From a virus, in the IMG/VR virus record IMGVR_UViG_3300015242_000023, positions 1 through 64,000 of that record: a stretch of 64,000 bases of DNA. One strand, given 5' to 3'. Below the pieces are notes generated by a model. That model was not told where the DNA came from and did not search any database. It saw nothing but the letters and a program-made list of their open reading frames with translations. This document shows, in pieces, positions 34,878 through 45,433 of the stretch; position 1 is the stretch's first letter; each line of letters opens with the position of its first letter. The position numbers and the translations under genes are program-made.

Positions 34878-35615
34878 CTATCCCCTAGTGGGAGAGGCAA
34901 CCGGAGTCGGCGACATGGACGTCCAGCCCGGCCCAGCAAATTTTTTGCGAGTCTCTTCTGCAATAGCAGTGGCTAGGTGGCGGTCATATTGTTTCTGCCA
35001 AGACACCGCGATCTCAGGATCATCCATCATGCCCGCACGGCCAAAATTGCGTTGGTATCCTGAAATGAACACCATCGACGCAGCCAACATCAGGTCCGGC
35101 ACGTTCATCGAAATCCAAGTCGACGTATTGCCAGAGGACAGCGATGCGGGACGAATCGTACCGATGATCTCGACGCTATAGCCTACATCCGGCCATGGAC
35201 CGAAGATGACCGTCGTGTCGTTGCTCTGGGTCTGATTGAACGGGGCGAACAGCGTAGGCATGGCAGCGCCAGTGGCGCTCCCCCACTCGAAATCCAGCCG
35301 CTCCTTGGTGGTCGGCAGACACGGGTTGCGGCTGCCTGTGCCCACAGTGGCGCCCGCCGGCGTGATGACGTTGATCTGCTGTAGCGTCACGAGCCCTTCG
35401 CTGGCCGGGATGACCAGCGCCCGATTGTTGGGCGTCAGGGTCTGGCTGGGCAGCGCCGATACCGTCGAGAGTAGGTCGAGATCGCGGTAGATGGCGAGCT
35501 CGGCCCAATCTATCGCCGATGGCAGATTGGCGACATAGTCGACGTTGGTTTCCTCGACCACAGCCAAGCGGGCGAGTTCCGTCGTATATTGCGCGTAGGT
35601 TAGCCCGGCCACCAT
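34878..35615 (-). CDS. Head-tail adaptor-like protein, 245 aa
   Basis: LTYAQYTTELARLAVV, FEWGSATGAAMP and SVEIIGTIRPASLSSGNTSTW, then a helical end (DPEIAVSWQKQYDRHLATA). This resembles small tail-tube or adaptor proteins that sit below the portal. It is one of two such genes in the window, the other being at 41.5 kb. Confidence 0.55.
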   Translation of the reverse strand: MVAGLTYAQYTTELARLAVVEETNVDYVANLPSAIDWAELAIYRDLDLLSTVSALPSQTLTPNNRALVIPASEGLVTLQQINVITPAGATVGTGSRNPCLPTTKERLDFEWGSATGAAMPTLFAPFNQTQSNDTTVIFGPWPDVGYSVEIIGTIRPASLSSGNTSTWISMNVPDLMLAASMVFISGYQRNFGRAGMMDDPEIAVSWQKQYDRHLATAIAEETRKKFAGPGWTSMSPTPVASPTRG

Positions 35616-35630
35616 TCCGGCACTGTAACC

Positions 35631-35831
35631 TTAGGCCGGGTCCTGGTCCAACTGCGCGGTCAGGGCGTCGAGCTTGGCGTTGATGGCCTGCCATTGCGCG
35701 TCGGTGGGATCGGTTGAGCTCTCCGAAGCCGCCGTGATCTCATCGATCAGGTCTTTGACATCGAGGCCCGCGCGAATAGCGCCCGGTAGGATGCCAATCG
35801 CCTGAACGAGAATGGGGACGATACCAATCAT
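35631..35831 (-). CDS. Small membrane or helical protein, 66 aa
   Basis: A hydrophobic N-terminal segment (MIGIVPILVQAIGILPGAIR), then a coiled coil (WQAINAKLDALTAQLD). Lies next to a lipoprotein and holin-like gene, so could belong to the lysis cassette. Confidence 0.55.
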   Translation of the reverse strand: MIGIVPILVQAIGILPGAIRAGLDVKDLIDEITAASESSTDPTDAQWQAINAKLDALTAQLDQDPA

Positions 35832-35833
35832 GA

Positions 35834-36205
35834 TCAGTTCCTTTTGTACAAGGTGACGATCTCTTTGAACGAGTCGACGGCGTTGCCTGCTGCGGTCACA
35901 GCAAGCTGCGCAGTATTACCCTTCACCGCCGGATCGCGCACGGTGTTCTCGGCCGAATCAAGCGCCGAGCGCGCCGCCAGGTTGGCTTTGCGCATGGCCT
36001 CGACTGCTCCTTGGCTTGAGCAGAGCGCGGGCGACGTCGGGCGGCCGCAGCGGGGGAGCTTGTTGTACTCGACGGCACCGGTCAGCACCGCTGCATAGGC
36101 GAGCTTGGCTTGGTAAACCGAGGTCGCTGCAGAGCCGCTGCCCTGATCCGGGGTGGTGCACGCCACAAGGAAAAGCAACGCGCCGACAAGAAGTAATCTG
36201 ATCAT
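35834..36205 (-). CDS. Lipoprotein, 123 aa
   Basis: Start at MIRLLLVGALLFLVACTT: a lipoprotein signal with lipobox LVAC at residues 13-16; a longer frame would bury it. The mature part is helical and Ala-rich with two cysteines. Being in the holin-endolysin neighbourhood, it could be an outer-membrane spanin component (o-spanin), though it is longer than usual and not Pro-rich. Confidence 0.65.
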   Translation of the reverse strand: MIRLLLVGALLFLVACTTPDQGSGSAATSVYQAKLAYAAVLTGAVEYNKLPRCGRPTSPALCSSQGAVEAMRKANLAARSALDSAENTVRDPAVKGNTAQLAVTAAGNAVDSFKEIVTLYKRN

Positions 36206-36215
36206 GGGGTCCTCC

Positions 36216-36632
36216 TTAGACCTTGGTGCCCAGTTTGGCGTCTGCCTCATTCTGGGTTTCGCTCACAATGTTGGGATGTGCCGGCGATGACGCTGCTGCA
36301 GCCAAGGCGCCGTTCGCAGTATCTTTGATGACGACCGTGGCCACCTCGGGAGTTGCCTCGGCAATCTTCACCTTGGTCAAGCTGGATACTTGGCTCAAGG
36401 CAGCCGTCGCCGCCTGAGGCGACAGTTCGGTAATACTCTCGATCTTGGCCTTTGGGCTGAGGATCTTAAGCAAGAATGGCACGATCAGGATCGGTGTCAG
36501 GATGGTTGCCGTACTGAGGATGGCTTCGATCGTGGTATTGTCGACGTTGAAGACGGTTGCCAAGAGCTTGGCGATAGGGCCCGATCCGGCGAGAAGCGCC
36601 AGCAGAGCCGCGTTAAGTTGATCCTTGGTCAT
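36216..36632 (-). CDS. Candidate holin, 138 aa
   Basis: One strong hydrophobic helix (ATILTPILIVPFLLKIL, residues 43-59) and an amphipathic N-terminal helix, then an Ala/Val-rich cytoplasmic or periplasmic tail. Overlaps the endolysin stop by 4 nt, the usual place for a holin. Not matched to a named family. Confidence 0.55.
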   Translation of the reverse strand: MTKDQLNAALLALLAGSGPIAKLLATVFNVDNTTIEAILSTATILTPILIVPFLLKILSPKAKIESITELSPQAATAALSQVSSLTKVKIAEATPEVATVVIKDTANGALAAAASSPAHPNIVSETQNEADAKLGTKV

Positions 36633-37408
36633 GTGAGTCCTAAAGCAGCCTTGGTGAGGGGACCGACAAAACCATCCGGTTCCAGGCCGCGTTCGCTCTG
36701 GATGGCCTTCACTGCCGCTTCAGTTTTGGGGCCAAACACCCCGTCAACAGGATCAAAGCCTAAGGCAAGCTGAAGCGCCATCACATCGCGCCCGCTCATG
36801 CCGCGGCGCAGAGTTGCGCTGGACGGCGCCGCTTCGGTTGACGTCACATAGTGTGCGCGGGCGGCACTGATTTTGTCGGCATAATAATCGACCTGCCCGG
36901 GGCCATTGTAGAGCAGGGCGAATGTCCGATCGTCATGGTTGCGGAGCGCTTTCAGCATCACCGGGTTGTTGCGCACGAAGCCAATGAACGCCGCCATATC
37001 CGCGTCGTCATCATCCTTGATGGCCTCGACGAACATCTGAACCGTTGGAAAGCCGACCACCTTGTGATTGAAGCCCATGATCTGGAACAGGCCCCAGGAT
37101 GCGCTCTTCAGAGCTGCGGTTTCATTCAAAGCCACAGCCTCAGCCATGCGGTCGTACTCGCGCGCGCCGCCTTTGTAGAGCGACTTGTTCCAAGTCGGCG
37201 ACGAGATATTGGGATGGCTCTGGTCATACTGCCCATTGGTGAAATTGTGGAACCACTGGGCCTCGAATAGGATTTGCGGGCGACCGTCCGGCAGATCCTT
37301 GCGGCCGCCACTCTCAACCTCCGCAATTGCAAGGATATCCGAGGCCGTGACGCCCCCGCCGAGTTCATTGACGATTTTCTGAGCTTTACCGCGAGAGAAT
37401 ATGGCCAT
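36629..37408 (-). CDS. Endolysin: N-acetylmuramidase plus peptidoglycan-binding domain, 259 aa
   Basis: Residues about 20-185 match the DUF3380 N-acetylmuramidase: ILAIAEVESGG with the likely catalytic Glu, GRPQILFEAQWFHNFT, AALKSASWGLFQIMGFNHK and FIGFVRNNPVMLKALR. Residues about 200-259 are a PG_binding_1 domain (LRRGMSGRDVMALQLALGFD, DGVFGPKTEAAVKAIQ). No signal peptide, so release would depend on the holin. Cleaves cell-wall glycan at the end of infection. Confidence 0.9.
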   Translation of the reverse strand: MAIFSRGKAQKIVNELGGGVTASDILAIAEVESGGRKDLPDGRPQILFEAQWFHNFTNGQYDQSHPNISSPTWNKSLYKGGAREYDRMAEAVALNETAALKSASWGLFQIMGFNHKVVGFPTVQMFVEAIKDDDDADMAAFIGFVRNNPVMLKALRNHDDRTFALLYNGPGQVDYYADKISAARAHYVTSTEAAPSSATLRRGMSGRDVMALQLALGFDPVDGVFGPKTEAAVKAIQSERGLEPDGFVGPLTKAALGLT

Positions 37409-37417
37409 GATCTCTTT

Positions 37418-37759
37418 TTATCCCCCATTGAGCGATTGATACGCCTGCATGAAGGCAGCTTTGGCCTGAGTTGCTGTACGTCCGGCCATTATAGACGCGG
37501 CCAGAAGCACGGCCTTCAATTTCTTATCCAGATTGTCAGAGTTGGCATTGTCGATCACTGGCGGGGGCACGAAGGGAAGTGCTGTAAAAATGCCGTCGAC
37601 AAACATAATGCCGCCATTTGGCGCGTTCGCCAATCCGCGTAGGATAGTGGACTGAATTGGAGATATCTGGAAAGACGCACCACCATCAGGTGGCGTTGGT
37701 GATCCCCCATCGCTCAGCATGACGATCAGACCGCTTGCATCGGTGCATATCGTAATCAT
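37418..37759 (-). CDS. Fibre-associated small protein, 113 aa
   Basis: [19 protein letters not shown] start; beta-rich front and a helical, Ala/Thr-rich end ([18 protein letters not shown]). ATGA overlap with the collagen-like gene upstream suggests it is a partner, perhaps an assembly factor or tip protein. Confidence 0.55.
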   Translation of the reverse strand: MITICTDASGLIVMLSDGGSPTPPDGGASFQISPIQSTILRGLANAPNGGIMFVDGIFTALPFVPPPVIDNANSDNLDKKLKAVLLAASIMAGRTATQAKAAFMQAYQSLNGG

Positions 37760-38628
37760 GGCAGCAACAACACTGTTATGGAGCTTGCCCGATTGGCGAC
37801 GCCAGATGAGTTGGCTGTCGTCATAAGAAGGCCATTTATGGACGTTTGATCTCGCACCCGGAGAGTGAAAGTCATGGCGCCGGTCAGAGACACCGCAGCT
37901 ACGATGGTGACCACGGAAGTGAAAGAAGCGCCCGCCGTCACGACGCGCGTATTGGCGATATAGGTTGATCCATCAAATATGGCGACCTCGATATTCGCCC
38001 CACTTGCGGTATCTAAAACGCTGGCGACGCCAGTGATAATCGCCGTCCGCCCAGATGCGCCGATTGATCCTGTATTCGGGCCATTAAAGAAATTGGCTGT
38101 GTTGTTCAGATTGACATCGGCGCCCAAGAACGTCGTAGCGGCGGATACTCCTGTCGGTCCTGTTGCACCCGTCGCGCCTGTGGGACCAGTGCCACCTGTT
38201 GATCCAGTTGGACCAGTCGCACCGGTCGCGCCCGTAGCAGCAGATCCGGTTGCGCCAGTTGCACCTGTCGATCCTGTGATGCTTGATCCGGTAGGCCCTG
38301 TAGCTCCAGTTCTTCCTGTCGGACCGATTGGCCCCGATGCGCCCGTGACGCTTGCACCAGTCGCACCCGTTGGTCCTGTTGGTCCAGCAGATCCCGTCGC
38401 TCCTGTCACTCCTGACGGGCCTGCGCCTGTGGCGCCTGTGGCACCCGTTGGTCCTGTTGCGCCTGTCGCACCGGTTGGACTTCCCGCGCCCGTGGCGATG
38501 TACTGCGCGATCTGACCCAGCGACAATCGGACAGAGACGCCTGCCTGCACAGCCTCAACCTGCTCCGTGCCGGTCGTCGGGGTGACGCCGGCAGGGAGAT
38601 TGGGGATTTGGGCATAAGAAATCGCCAT
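37756..38628 (-). CDS. Thr-rich collagen-like fibre protein, 290 aa
   Basis: Start at [20 protein letters not shown]; a longer frame upstream is not supported. Residues 1-48 form a small attachment domain shared with the protein at 39,365-40,654 ([20 protein letters not shown] against [20 protein letters not shown]). Residues about 50-160 are Gly-X-Thr repeats ([12 protein letters not shown]). The C-terminal 130 residues form a beta head domain ([19 protein letters not shown]). A triple-helix stalk with a knob: a tail or head fibre. Thr at the Y position is a possible O-glycosylation site. Confidence 0.8.
   Translation of the reverse strand: MAISYAQIPNLPAGVTPTTGTEQVEAVQAGVSVRLSLGQIAQYIATGAGSPTGATGATGPTGATGATGAGPSGVTGATGSAGPTGPTGATGASVTGASGPIGPTGRTGATGPTGSSITGSTGATGATGSAATGATGATGPTGSTGGTGPTGATGATGPTGVSAATTFLGADVNLNNTANFFNGPNTGSIGASGRTAIITGVASVLDTASGANIEVAIFDGSTYIANTRVVTAGASFTSVVTIVAAVSLTGAMTFTLRVRDQTSINGLLMTTANSSGVANRASSITVLLLP
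38145..38490 (-). repeat. Thr-rich collagen repeat-coding tract
   Basis: Tandem 9-nt units coding Gly-Ala-Thr and Gly-Pro-Thr. Highly repetitive at the nucleotide level. Confidence 0.75.
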
Positions 38629-38630
38629 GA

Positions 38631-39364
38631 TCAGAGGTTCATGTAGAAGTTGGTGAGGTTTGTGATCTCCGTGCCGGTCAGAGCGGTCTTGCCGGTCATC
38701 CAGACTCCACAATCGGAATTGATGCTCTCAGCACCTGATTGAGCCACACCGTAGTTCCATGTCGTGGCACCATAATTCGGCACGGCGGCCGGAAATGTTG
38801 TGCCCGCAATCGACAGAGATGATCCATCAACATAGACTGCATTCCCTCCCGCATCCCACAGCATGTAAATCGCATGCTCAGCCGTGTCACCGATGACGTT
38901 GGCCCGACTGAAACAGGGTTGCGTCGTGGCATCAACCGAGCAGCAGCCATTACCAAAGAACACTGACGTTCCACCGCCTGTGCCTTGATAGGCTGCGATG
39001 GCGCCACCGCCAGCAGCACCAGGCCATCCCTTGCCTATAATGCCACGATCTCCGCTCGCGCTGAGACAAGCTCCATACCAGAAGGCCCACATGGTCCCGC
39101 CGGCGCCCCATGCCGGCTGCGAGAGATTGATCTGCTTGCTGGTCGCATCGATCCGCATCGTCGGCATGCCGCCTAATGTCGCCCCAGCGTTGATCACCCC
39201 AACGATGCTCGGCGTCCCGCCGGCTGCTCCGCTGTTGGGGATCGCCGTAAGAACCGTCGCAAGGTATGTCGCATTGCGCGCATCCAACCAGACTTCCGAC
39301 GCTATCGACGACGGATTAAAACCGCTGGCGGGTCGACGCGTGTAGAAGCGATTGGGCGAGAACA

Positions 39365-39365
<1 letters not shown>
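38631..39365 (-). CDS. Lectin/LamG-like virion protein, 244 aa
   Basis: [15 protein letters not shown] start; then repeated Gly/Trp strands ([54 protein letters not shown]). The WLDA..N start and VYVDG end suit a concanavalin A-like jelly-roll found on phage fibres. It lies between the two Thr-rich collagen-like genes and may bind host surface sugars. Confidence 0.6.
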
Positions 39366-40654
<1,289 letters not shown>

Positions 40655-40657
40655 GGC

Positions 40658-40987
40658 TTAAAGGCTTTCTTTCCTGCGTCGCCATCCCTTTGCCATGGCC
40701 ATCGCGATGCGCATTTTCTCAACGTAGGCCGGATCGCTCCATCGGATCAGCATCTCGGCAGATCGGCGCGCTCTGTTCTCAGCGCTCTGAACTCCCTTCC
40801 TTCGTGCCGCTATTCCTCTTTTTGCACGAATCGGATGGGACCTATGAAACTTTCGCAGACTTTCAGCCGCCATACCCTTGGCGCGCTCACTGCGCGGGAT
40901 GCCGAAATTATTCGGCTTTTTGCCAAGCTTGGCGGCGCGCATCTTGCGGCGCGTAGCGAGCGAGAATTTGAGGCCGAGCGTCGTCAT
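40658..40987 (-). CDS. NUMOD3-type remnant of a homing endonuclease, 109 aa
   Basis: Start at MTTLGLKFSLATRRKMRAAK, overlapping the upstream stop by one base (TAATG). Basic throughout with two NUMOD3-like segments (SLATRRKMRAAKLGKKP and NRARRSAEMLIRWSDPAYVE) that in homing endonucleases bind DNA. No GIY-YIG or HNH catalytic domain is present. Either a degenerate mobile element or a free DNA-binding module. Confidence 0.6.
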   Translation of the reverse strand: MTTLGLKFSLATRRKMRAAKLGKKPNNFGIPRSERAKGMAAESLRKFHRSHPIRAKRGIAARRKGVQSAENRARRSAEMLIRWSDPAYVEKMRIAMAMAKGWRRRKESL

Positions 40988-41217
40988 TAGGATAGCGGCC
41001 CGGTCTTGGGCACCGTCAGGAATCCCCACGGCAATCCAGGATCGGCATTGCCCGGTGCGTTGGGATCTGTCCCCGGTTCTTGGTTGAGGCCGCCGCTGGG
41101 CTCTCCTGTCGTCTGCGTCACGCGAATCTGTCCGTCTTGCGTGGTGCGCACGTCTCCCAGGATCACGGGGATGCCGGTGATCGGATCGATCACGTTTTGG
41201 CCGCTGGTGACGCGCAT
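40987..41217 (-). CDS. Small virion-region protein, 76 aa
   Basis: MRVTSGQNVIDPITGIPVIL start, then Gly/Pro/Asn-rich tail. ATG overlaps the stop of the upstream gene. Function unknown. Confidence 0.6.
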   Translation of the reverse strand: MRVTSGQNVIDPITGIPVILGDVRTTQDGQIRVTQTTGEPSGGLNQEPGTDPNAPGNADPGLPWGFLTVPKTGPLS

Positions 41218-41489
41218 CAGCTTTCATCCAACGCAAACGGCTCGACGCGCGAATTGAGGATCGGCGTCGGATCAGCCGGAAGCATGATCGCCTTCAACTG
41301 CGCTTGCGGTTTGTCATTGCACCGGTTGCACACAAGAAGCCGCTGGTTCACCAGCGATGTCCCAGCATATTGAAACTGCCAATGAAGGTTGACGTGATTG
41401 TACCAAAGGCCGCAGCGATCGCAGACGGCGAATGCTTGCGGACGACTGGCGCTTGTTCGTGCGCGACCTGATAGCGAAGCGTAGCCCAT
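41217..41489 (-). CDS. Zinc-ribbon virion-region protein, 90 aa
   Basis: Four cysteines in CDRCGLWYN and CNRCNDKPQ, the zinc-ribbon layout seen in small proteins of podophage tail clusters. The knuckle is flanked by a Trp-rich hairpin (HWQFQYAGTS). Probably a structural or assembly factor. Confidence 0.65.
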   Translation of the reverse strand: MGYASLSGRARTSASRPQAFAVCDRCGLWYNHVNLHWQFQYAGTSLVNQRLLVCNRCNDKPQAQLKAIMLPADPTPILNSRVEPFALDES

Positions 41490-41498
41490 CGCATCCTC

Positions 41499-42194
41499 CT
41501 ATGGTCTGTAGTAGCCCGAGAGTTGGGGCGACACATACATGGCAGCATTCTCTGTGTCTTGCTTCGCCGCTCGCGCATATGACTTATCGGCGAACGGCTG
41601 CAGCGCCGGAATCAATTGCGGGTTCCACAGCCGCGCCAGATTGAGTGCCATACCATCGGCAAAAGCGTTGAACCAACGATAGGGAATGTCGACGGTCTGC
41701 CCCGAAGTGAACTCGGCATCCTGCACCTGCGTCACGCGATAATAGGTGAGGTAGGTGGCGCTGGTTCCATCGGGAACCTGCCACAGCGTCACTGTCGGCG
41801 AGATCAGGCGATCAAGCCAAAAAACTGTCGTCAGGCCCTGCGAATCCTTGTTCGGATATGACGCATATTCTGATCTCGATACCGGCGTGATGATGCGGTC
41901 AATCGGATCGCTCAGACCGTTGTCGATGGTCATATAGGCGTCGAGGATCATGATCGTCTTGGCATCGACGGCGTAGGTCGCCTGCCCTTGAACGAGCGTG
42001 GTCTGTACTCGATCGACCTTCCACAGGTTCGGCGTCTCGTTTGCCCAGTCGGCTAATAGCAGATTCGCGGCCGTGCGCGCACTCTGCCAATGCTCAGTCA
42101 CCAACGACGGCCCGCGCAATTGGGCCAACATGAAAGCATAGAGCGTCAACTCACCCAAACTTGGCGCGTAGACGTACGTTCCGGAACTGGGCAT
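41499..42194 (-). CDS. Tail accessory/adaptor-like protein, 231 aa
   Basis: MPSSGTYVYAPSLGELTLYA, ANLLLADWANETPNLWKVD, TLVQGQATYAVDAKTIMILD, and IDRIITPVSRSEYASYPNKD. This pattern is frequent in a podophage tail-accessory family next to the portal or tubular proteins. It is a second adaptor-like gene besides that at 34.9 kb. Confidence 0.6.
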   Translation of the reverse strand: MPSSGTYVYAPSLGELTLYAFMLAQLRGPSLVTEHWQSARTAANLLLADWANETPNLWKVDRVQTTLVQGQATYAVDAKTIMILDAYMTIDNGLSDPIDRIITPVSRSEYASYPNKDSQGLTTVFWLDRLISPTVTLWQVPDGTSATYLTYYRVTQVQDAEFTSGQTVDIPYRWFNAFADGMALNLARLWNPQLIPALQPFADKSYARAAKQDTENAAMYVSPQLSGYYRP

Positions 42195-42195
42195 C

Positions 42196-44106
42196 TTACG
42201 CCACCAACTTCACGCCCGACTTCTCGCGAGAGAAGCGGAGATTTTCGAGGACGCGCGTGCGCATCTCCATCGGCATCTTGTTCTCAGCCAAAAGCCGCTC
42301 GCAGGCCTCGGCCGCCTCGTTGTAGTGGCCCGACCAGTAGGCGCTGACGGCGAGCTCGTCGAGCAGCCCGTATTCATAGATCCACGCTTCCATGAACAAC
42401 GCGCCGGCGGGCATCGGTACACCCAACGCCGCCTTGGCGCCTTCATAAGCCTCCTGATAGCGGGCCTTCGTGCGCAGGAAACGGCTGAGATCGTGCAGCG
42501 CCTCAGCCCGGTGCGGGAACGATGCATGTGCCGCGGCGAAGGCCGCAATCACCTCGTCATCCGGCTTATCCAGAGCGACTAGGTAGCGCGCCGAGAACAG
42601 CAGGCCGACATAGATCTCTTCCTCCCAGTGGCCCAGCGTGGCGCGCTTCTGGAATGCATCGATTGCCTCTTCAGGCATCCCCGCGTCCTTGTAGGACATG
42701 CCCAGATAGAACTGGTACCGGGCGAGCAGAAGCGGATCCGTCTCGCCGGCCAGCGCCTTCTGGATCGCCTCGACGTCGCGCTTGAACACGTCCTTGTCCT
42801 TCCGCCGGGCGCCGTCTGATCCAACGCGGATCGTGATGCCGGTCATGTGCGCCTGGGTCTTGGCGTCGTCTGCGTGCAGAAATTCATGGACCACGCCGCG
42901 GTAGCGCCATGGCAGCAGGTTGCTCACCATCTGCGGCCGGGCATAGCGGATCGGCGAATAGTCGATATCGACAGTGACGCTGTCGGCCTCAAGACGCGGA
43001 ATGATGGCACCATCCGGCATTACCAGCACATCATCGGCGTCCATGATCAGCGAATAATCCGCCTTGTCCCGGGCCAGTTCCAGCGCGTGGCTACGGTTGG
43101 TGGCGAAATCGACCCAAGCATGTTCGTGGAGATCGCCCGGTATGCCCGCCATCACCCGCCGGATCACATCCTGCGTGCCGTCGGTCGAACCGGTGTCAAC
43201 GATTGTCCAATGATCAATCTCACCCATGACCGACATCAAGCAACGCTCAATGATCGTGGCCTCGTTCTTCACGATCATGCAGAGGCCGATGGTCTGGCCG
43301 GCGCGGAGATACTTGCCGGCATTCGCGCGGGCACGAAGATAGGTCGTGTCGACCGGTGCGCGGTGCTTCAGGGTGCGCATGATCTCCTCGCTGAGCGGCA
43401 GGCCGGCGTGATCGCGGTCAACCCATCCCTGGAGAATGGCAGCCAAGTTCGGCGGCTCATCCCAGCCCAGTTGCTCGCGGATCTTTGCGGCAGACGCCAG
43501 CCGGTCTTGGCGGGTTGCCGCGAACAGCGTCCACCACAGGCGCATATCGCGCATCCGAGGATTGGAATGGCCAGGGCGACAAACGAAGTGTAGCGCCGGG
43601 TTTGGCACCAATGGTTGGCCGGTCGTGAACGAGTACGTTTCGGCGATCGCGGTATCGGCGAACCAGAACGGGAAGCGCTCGTCGAGGAACCCGGCCTGCT
43701 CGATCCATTTGCGATGGCACATCAGAACCGTCGCTTGGTTCGGGCTGTTGCTCTCCGTCCACGCCAAGACGCCAATGCGCGGATCGGTCGATGCGAAATG
43801 CTGGGCGCAGATGACATCCCAGTGCGGGGTGGCGATGATCCCGTCGTCTGGAAGCGCGATCACGACCTCGGCATCTGTCAGCGCCAGGCAGCGGTTCCAA
43901 CATGCGCCGGGGCCGAGCGGCCGCGGGGCGATACTGAGGTTCACCTTGCCGTGGAACTGATAGAACGGCGTCAGCTTATCGTCGTCGTCGCAAGCGATCA
44001 GGAACTCAAGATCGTGCTGCCCGCTCGCCAGCATGCGGGCCGAGCCGATCACAGCAGCAACCCGCTCCGGGTGGCCCCGCGTGGCGATTATGACGGCGAA
44101 TTTCAT
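42196..44106 (-). CDS. Tandem GT2 glycosyltransferase with TPR-like tail, 636 aa
   Basis: Two glycosyltransferase family 2 modules in one chain. The first (residues 1-235) has FAVIIATRGHPERVAAVIGS, IACDDDD, ALPDDGIIATPHWD and FLDERFPFWFAD. The second (about 275-430) has LCMIVKNEATIIERCL, TIVDTGSTDGTQDV and the metal motif SLIMDADDVLV. The last 180 residues are tetratricopeptide-like helices. No membrane helices: a soluble enzyme. It lies inside the virion cluster near the Thr-rich collagen fibres and tail genes, so modification of virion proteins or of host surface glycan is plausible. Confidence 0.8.
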   Translation of the reverse strand: MKFAVIIATRGHPERVAAVIGSARMLASGQHDLEFLIACDDDDKLTPFYQFHGKVNLSIAPRPLGPGACWNRCLALTDAEVVIALPDDGIIATPHWDVICAQHFASTDPRIGVLAWTESNSPNQATVLMCHRKWIEQAGFLDERFPFWFADTAIAETYSFTTGQPLVPNPALHFVCRPGHSNPRMRDMRLWWTLFAATRQDRLASAAKIREQLGWDEPPNLAAILQGWVDRDHAGLPLSEEIMRTLKHRAPVDTTYLRARANAGKYLRAGQTIGLCMIVKNEATIIERCLMSVMGEIDHWTIVDTGSTDGTQDVIRRVMAGIPGDLHEHAWVDFATNRSHALELARDKADYSLIMDADDVLVMPDGAIIPRLEADSVTVDIDYSPIRYARPQMVSNLLPWRYRGVVHEFLHADDAKTQAHMTGITIRVGSDGARRKDKDVFKRDVEAIQKALAGETDPLLLARYQFYLGMSYKDAGMPEEAIDAFQKRATLGHWEEEIYVGLLFSARYLVALDKPDDEVIAAFAAAHASFPHRAEALHDLSRFLRTKARYQEAYEGAKAALGVPMPAGALFMEAWIYEYGLLDELAVSAYWSGHYNEAAEACERLLAENKMPMEMRTRVLENLRFSREKSGVKLVA

Positions 44107-44115
44107 TGGCCCCTC

Positions 44116-44451
44116 CTATCCGGGGCCGACCCCAGCCTGAACGAAGGTGGCCGTGAGCGATCCCGTTCCGCTGGCTGTACGAATCCGAGCATACAGCGGA
44201 ACGAAGGGAAGTTGCACGAGAGCGCTGCCGGTTGCACCCACCGCGCCTGTGGACGACCACGTCATGCTGGCGACGGGAACCGCAAAGCCGCTCTGGTTGT
44301 TGGGGTCGTCGAGCGACACCTGAAGATCGTAATTGATCGAGCCGGTGGCCGATATCTGGATAACGACGGACGGATAGGCCCATTCATCCAATCGAACCAT
44401 GCCGCTGGTGGCGCCGGTCGCCGCCGCCAGGGTGATGCTCTGAGGCTTCAT
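44116..44451 (-). CDS. Small virion protein, 111 aa
   Basis: Beta-type Ala/Gly/Ser/Thr-rich sequence (MKPQSITLAAATGATSGMV start; YARIRTASGTGSLTATFVQ). Same style as the 175-aa protein at 44.9 kb. Likely a structural protein. Confidence 0.6.
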   Translation of the reverse strand: MKPQSITLAAATGATSGMVRLDEWAYPSVVIQISATGSINYDLQVSLDDPNNQSGFAVPVASMTWSSTGAVGATGSALVQLPFVPLYARIRTASGTGSLTATFVQAGVGPG

Positions 44452-44510
44452 CTCCTACTCCCATTCTGGGCGGCAGCCCGCAAAGGGGAGAGGCGCGCCC
44501 TCCTCGATTT

Positions 44511-44894
44511 CTAGCTGATGTCCTCGGTCTTGTGACCGCGCGGGCTCGAGCCGGCGGCGGCCGAGCTCATCGGCGAGAAGTTGGAACCGGCGCGACCGCC
44601 GGATGCCCGCACCGAACGGCCCGCGCTCTTGGCGATGCTGCCCTGGACAGGACCGATGTGCTTGGCGTGCCCCATGTGCTTGCCGGTCTCGTGGTGCTTC
44701 ACACCCCCGCCCGACTTGCGCTTGGCGCGCCCGCCGCGCTTCTTCTCCTCGGCCGCGTCCTGGATCTTCGGCGCGTTGTTGTAGCGCTGCGGCTTGGCGT
44801 TCTCCTCCGCCTTATAGTCCGCCCGCGGACTGCCGAAGTCCTTCTCGCTGCCCTCGGCGGCGCCGCCATTCTTCCGTGCACTGCGACCCTTCAT
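44511..44894 (-). CDS. Basic Gly-rich protein with GGRAKR motif, 127 aa
   Basis: Very rich in Lys, Arg, Gly, Ser and His; no folded domain visible. Contains KRGGRAKRKSGGGVKHHE, sharing its motif with several other proteins of this phage. Possibly DNA-binding or packaged inside the capsid. Confidence 0.6.
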   Translation of the reverse strand: MKGRSARKNGGAAEGSEKDFGSPRADYKAEENAKPQRYNNAPKIQDAAEEKKRGGRAKRKSGGGVKHHETGKHMGHAKHIGPVQGSIAKSAGRSVRASGGRAGSNFSPMSSAAAGSSPRGHKTEDIS

Positions 44895-44905
44895 GGTGCG
44901 CTCTC

Positions 44906-45433
44906 CTAGTTTGCGTCGTCGCTGGTAGGGACCTGCGAATAGATGATCGTCACCTGAGCATACGGAGCCCCGGTCGGGGCCGTGCCGCTCATCGCGATAC
45001 TGGCCGCCACAGTGCCTATCTGCAAGTCCGCACTGCCGGTGACGCTCTGGTTTGTCATTGCGGCCAACTGCGCCGCCGTGAAGGTCGGGCGCGTGCGGCC
45101 GGTGGCCGTCATGCTGACGTTGCTGGCATAGGTCGTGGCGCCCGCAGTGGCACCGACCGACAGCGTAGCGCCCACGCCGGCGCCAAAGCCCGTCAGGGTG
45201 TCCACGATGATGTCGATGATGTTGGCCCGGCCGCCGCCCAGGCTAGCCGATGGCAGATACAGGGTCGCAGAGACCGTCCCGGTGCTGCCGCTGGCGCCCG
45301 CGAGCGTCATCGACTGCTGCAGGACAACAGGTCCCTGGTTGAAGGGATAGCTCGTCGGCGGCGAGCCGGTCGCCCCAACTGCATCTTTGTTGGGACCGAC
45401 CAGCAGGGGGCCGGAGAGAGTGCTCTTGGCCAT
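44906..45433 (-). CDS. Virion protein, 175 aa
   Basis: MAKSTLSGPLLVGPNKDAVG start, then Gly/Ala/Thr/Ser-rich beta pattern, ending VTIIYSQVPTSDDAN. Proteins that start STLSGPL... close to the capsid gene are common minor head proteins. One-base overlap with the HNH gene. Confidence 0.6.
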   Translation of the reverse strand: MAKSTLSGPLLVGPNKDAVGATGSPPTSYPFNQGPVVLQQSMTLAGASGSTGTVSATLYLPSASLGGGRANIIDIIVDTLTGFGAGVGATLSVGATAGATTYASNVSMTATGRTRPTFTAAQLAAMTNQSVTGSADLQIGTVAASIAMSGTAPTGAPYAQVTIIYSQVPTSDDAN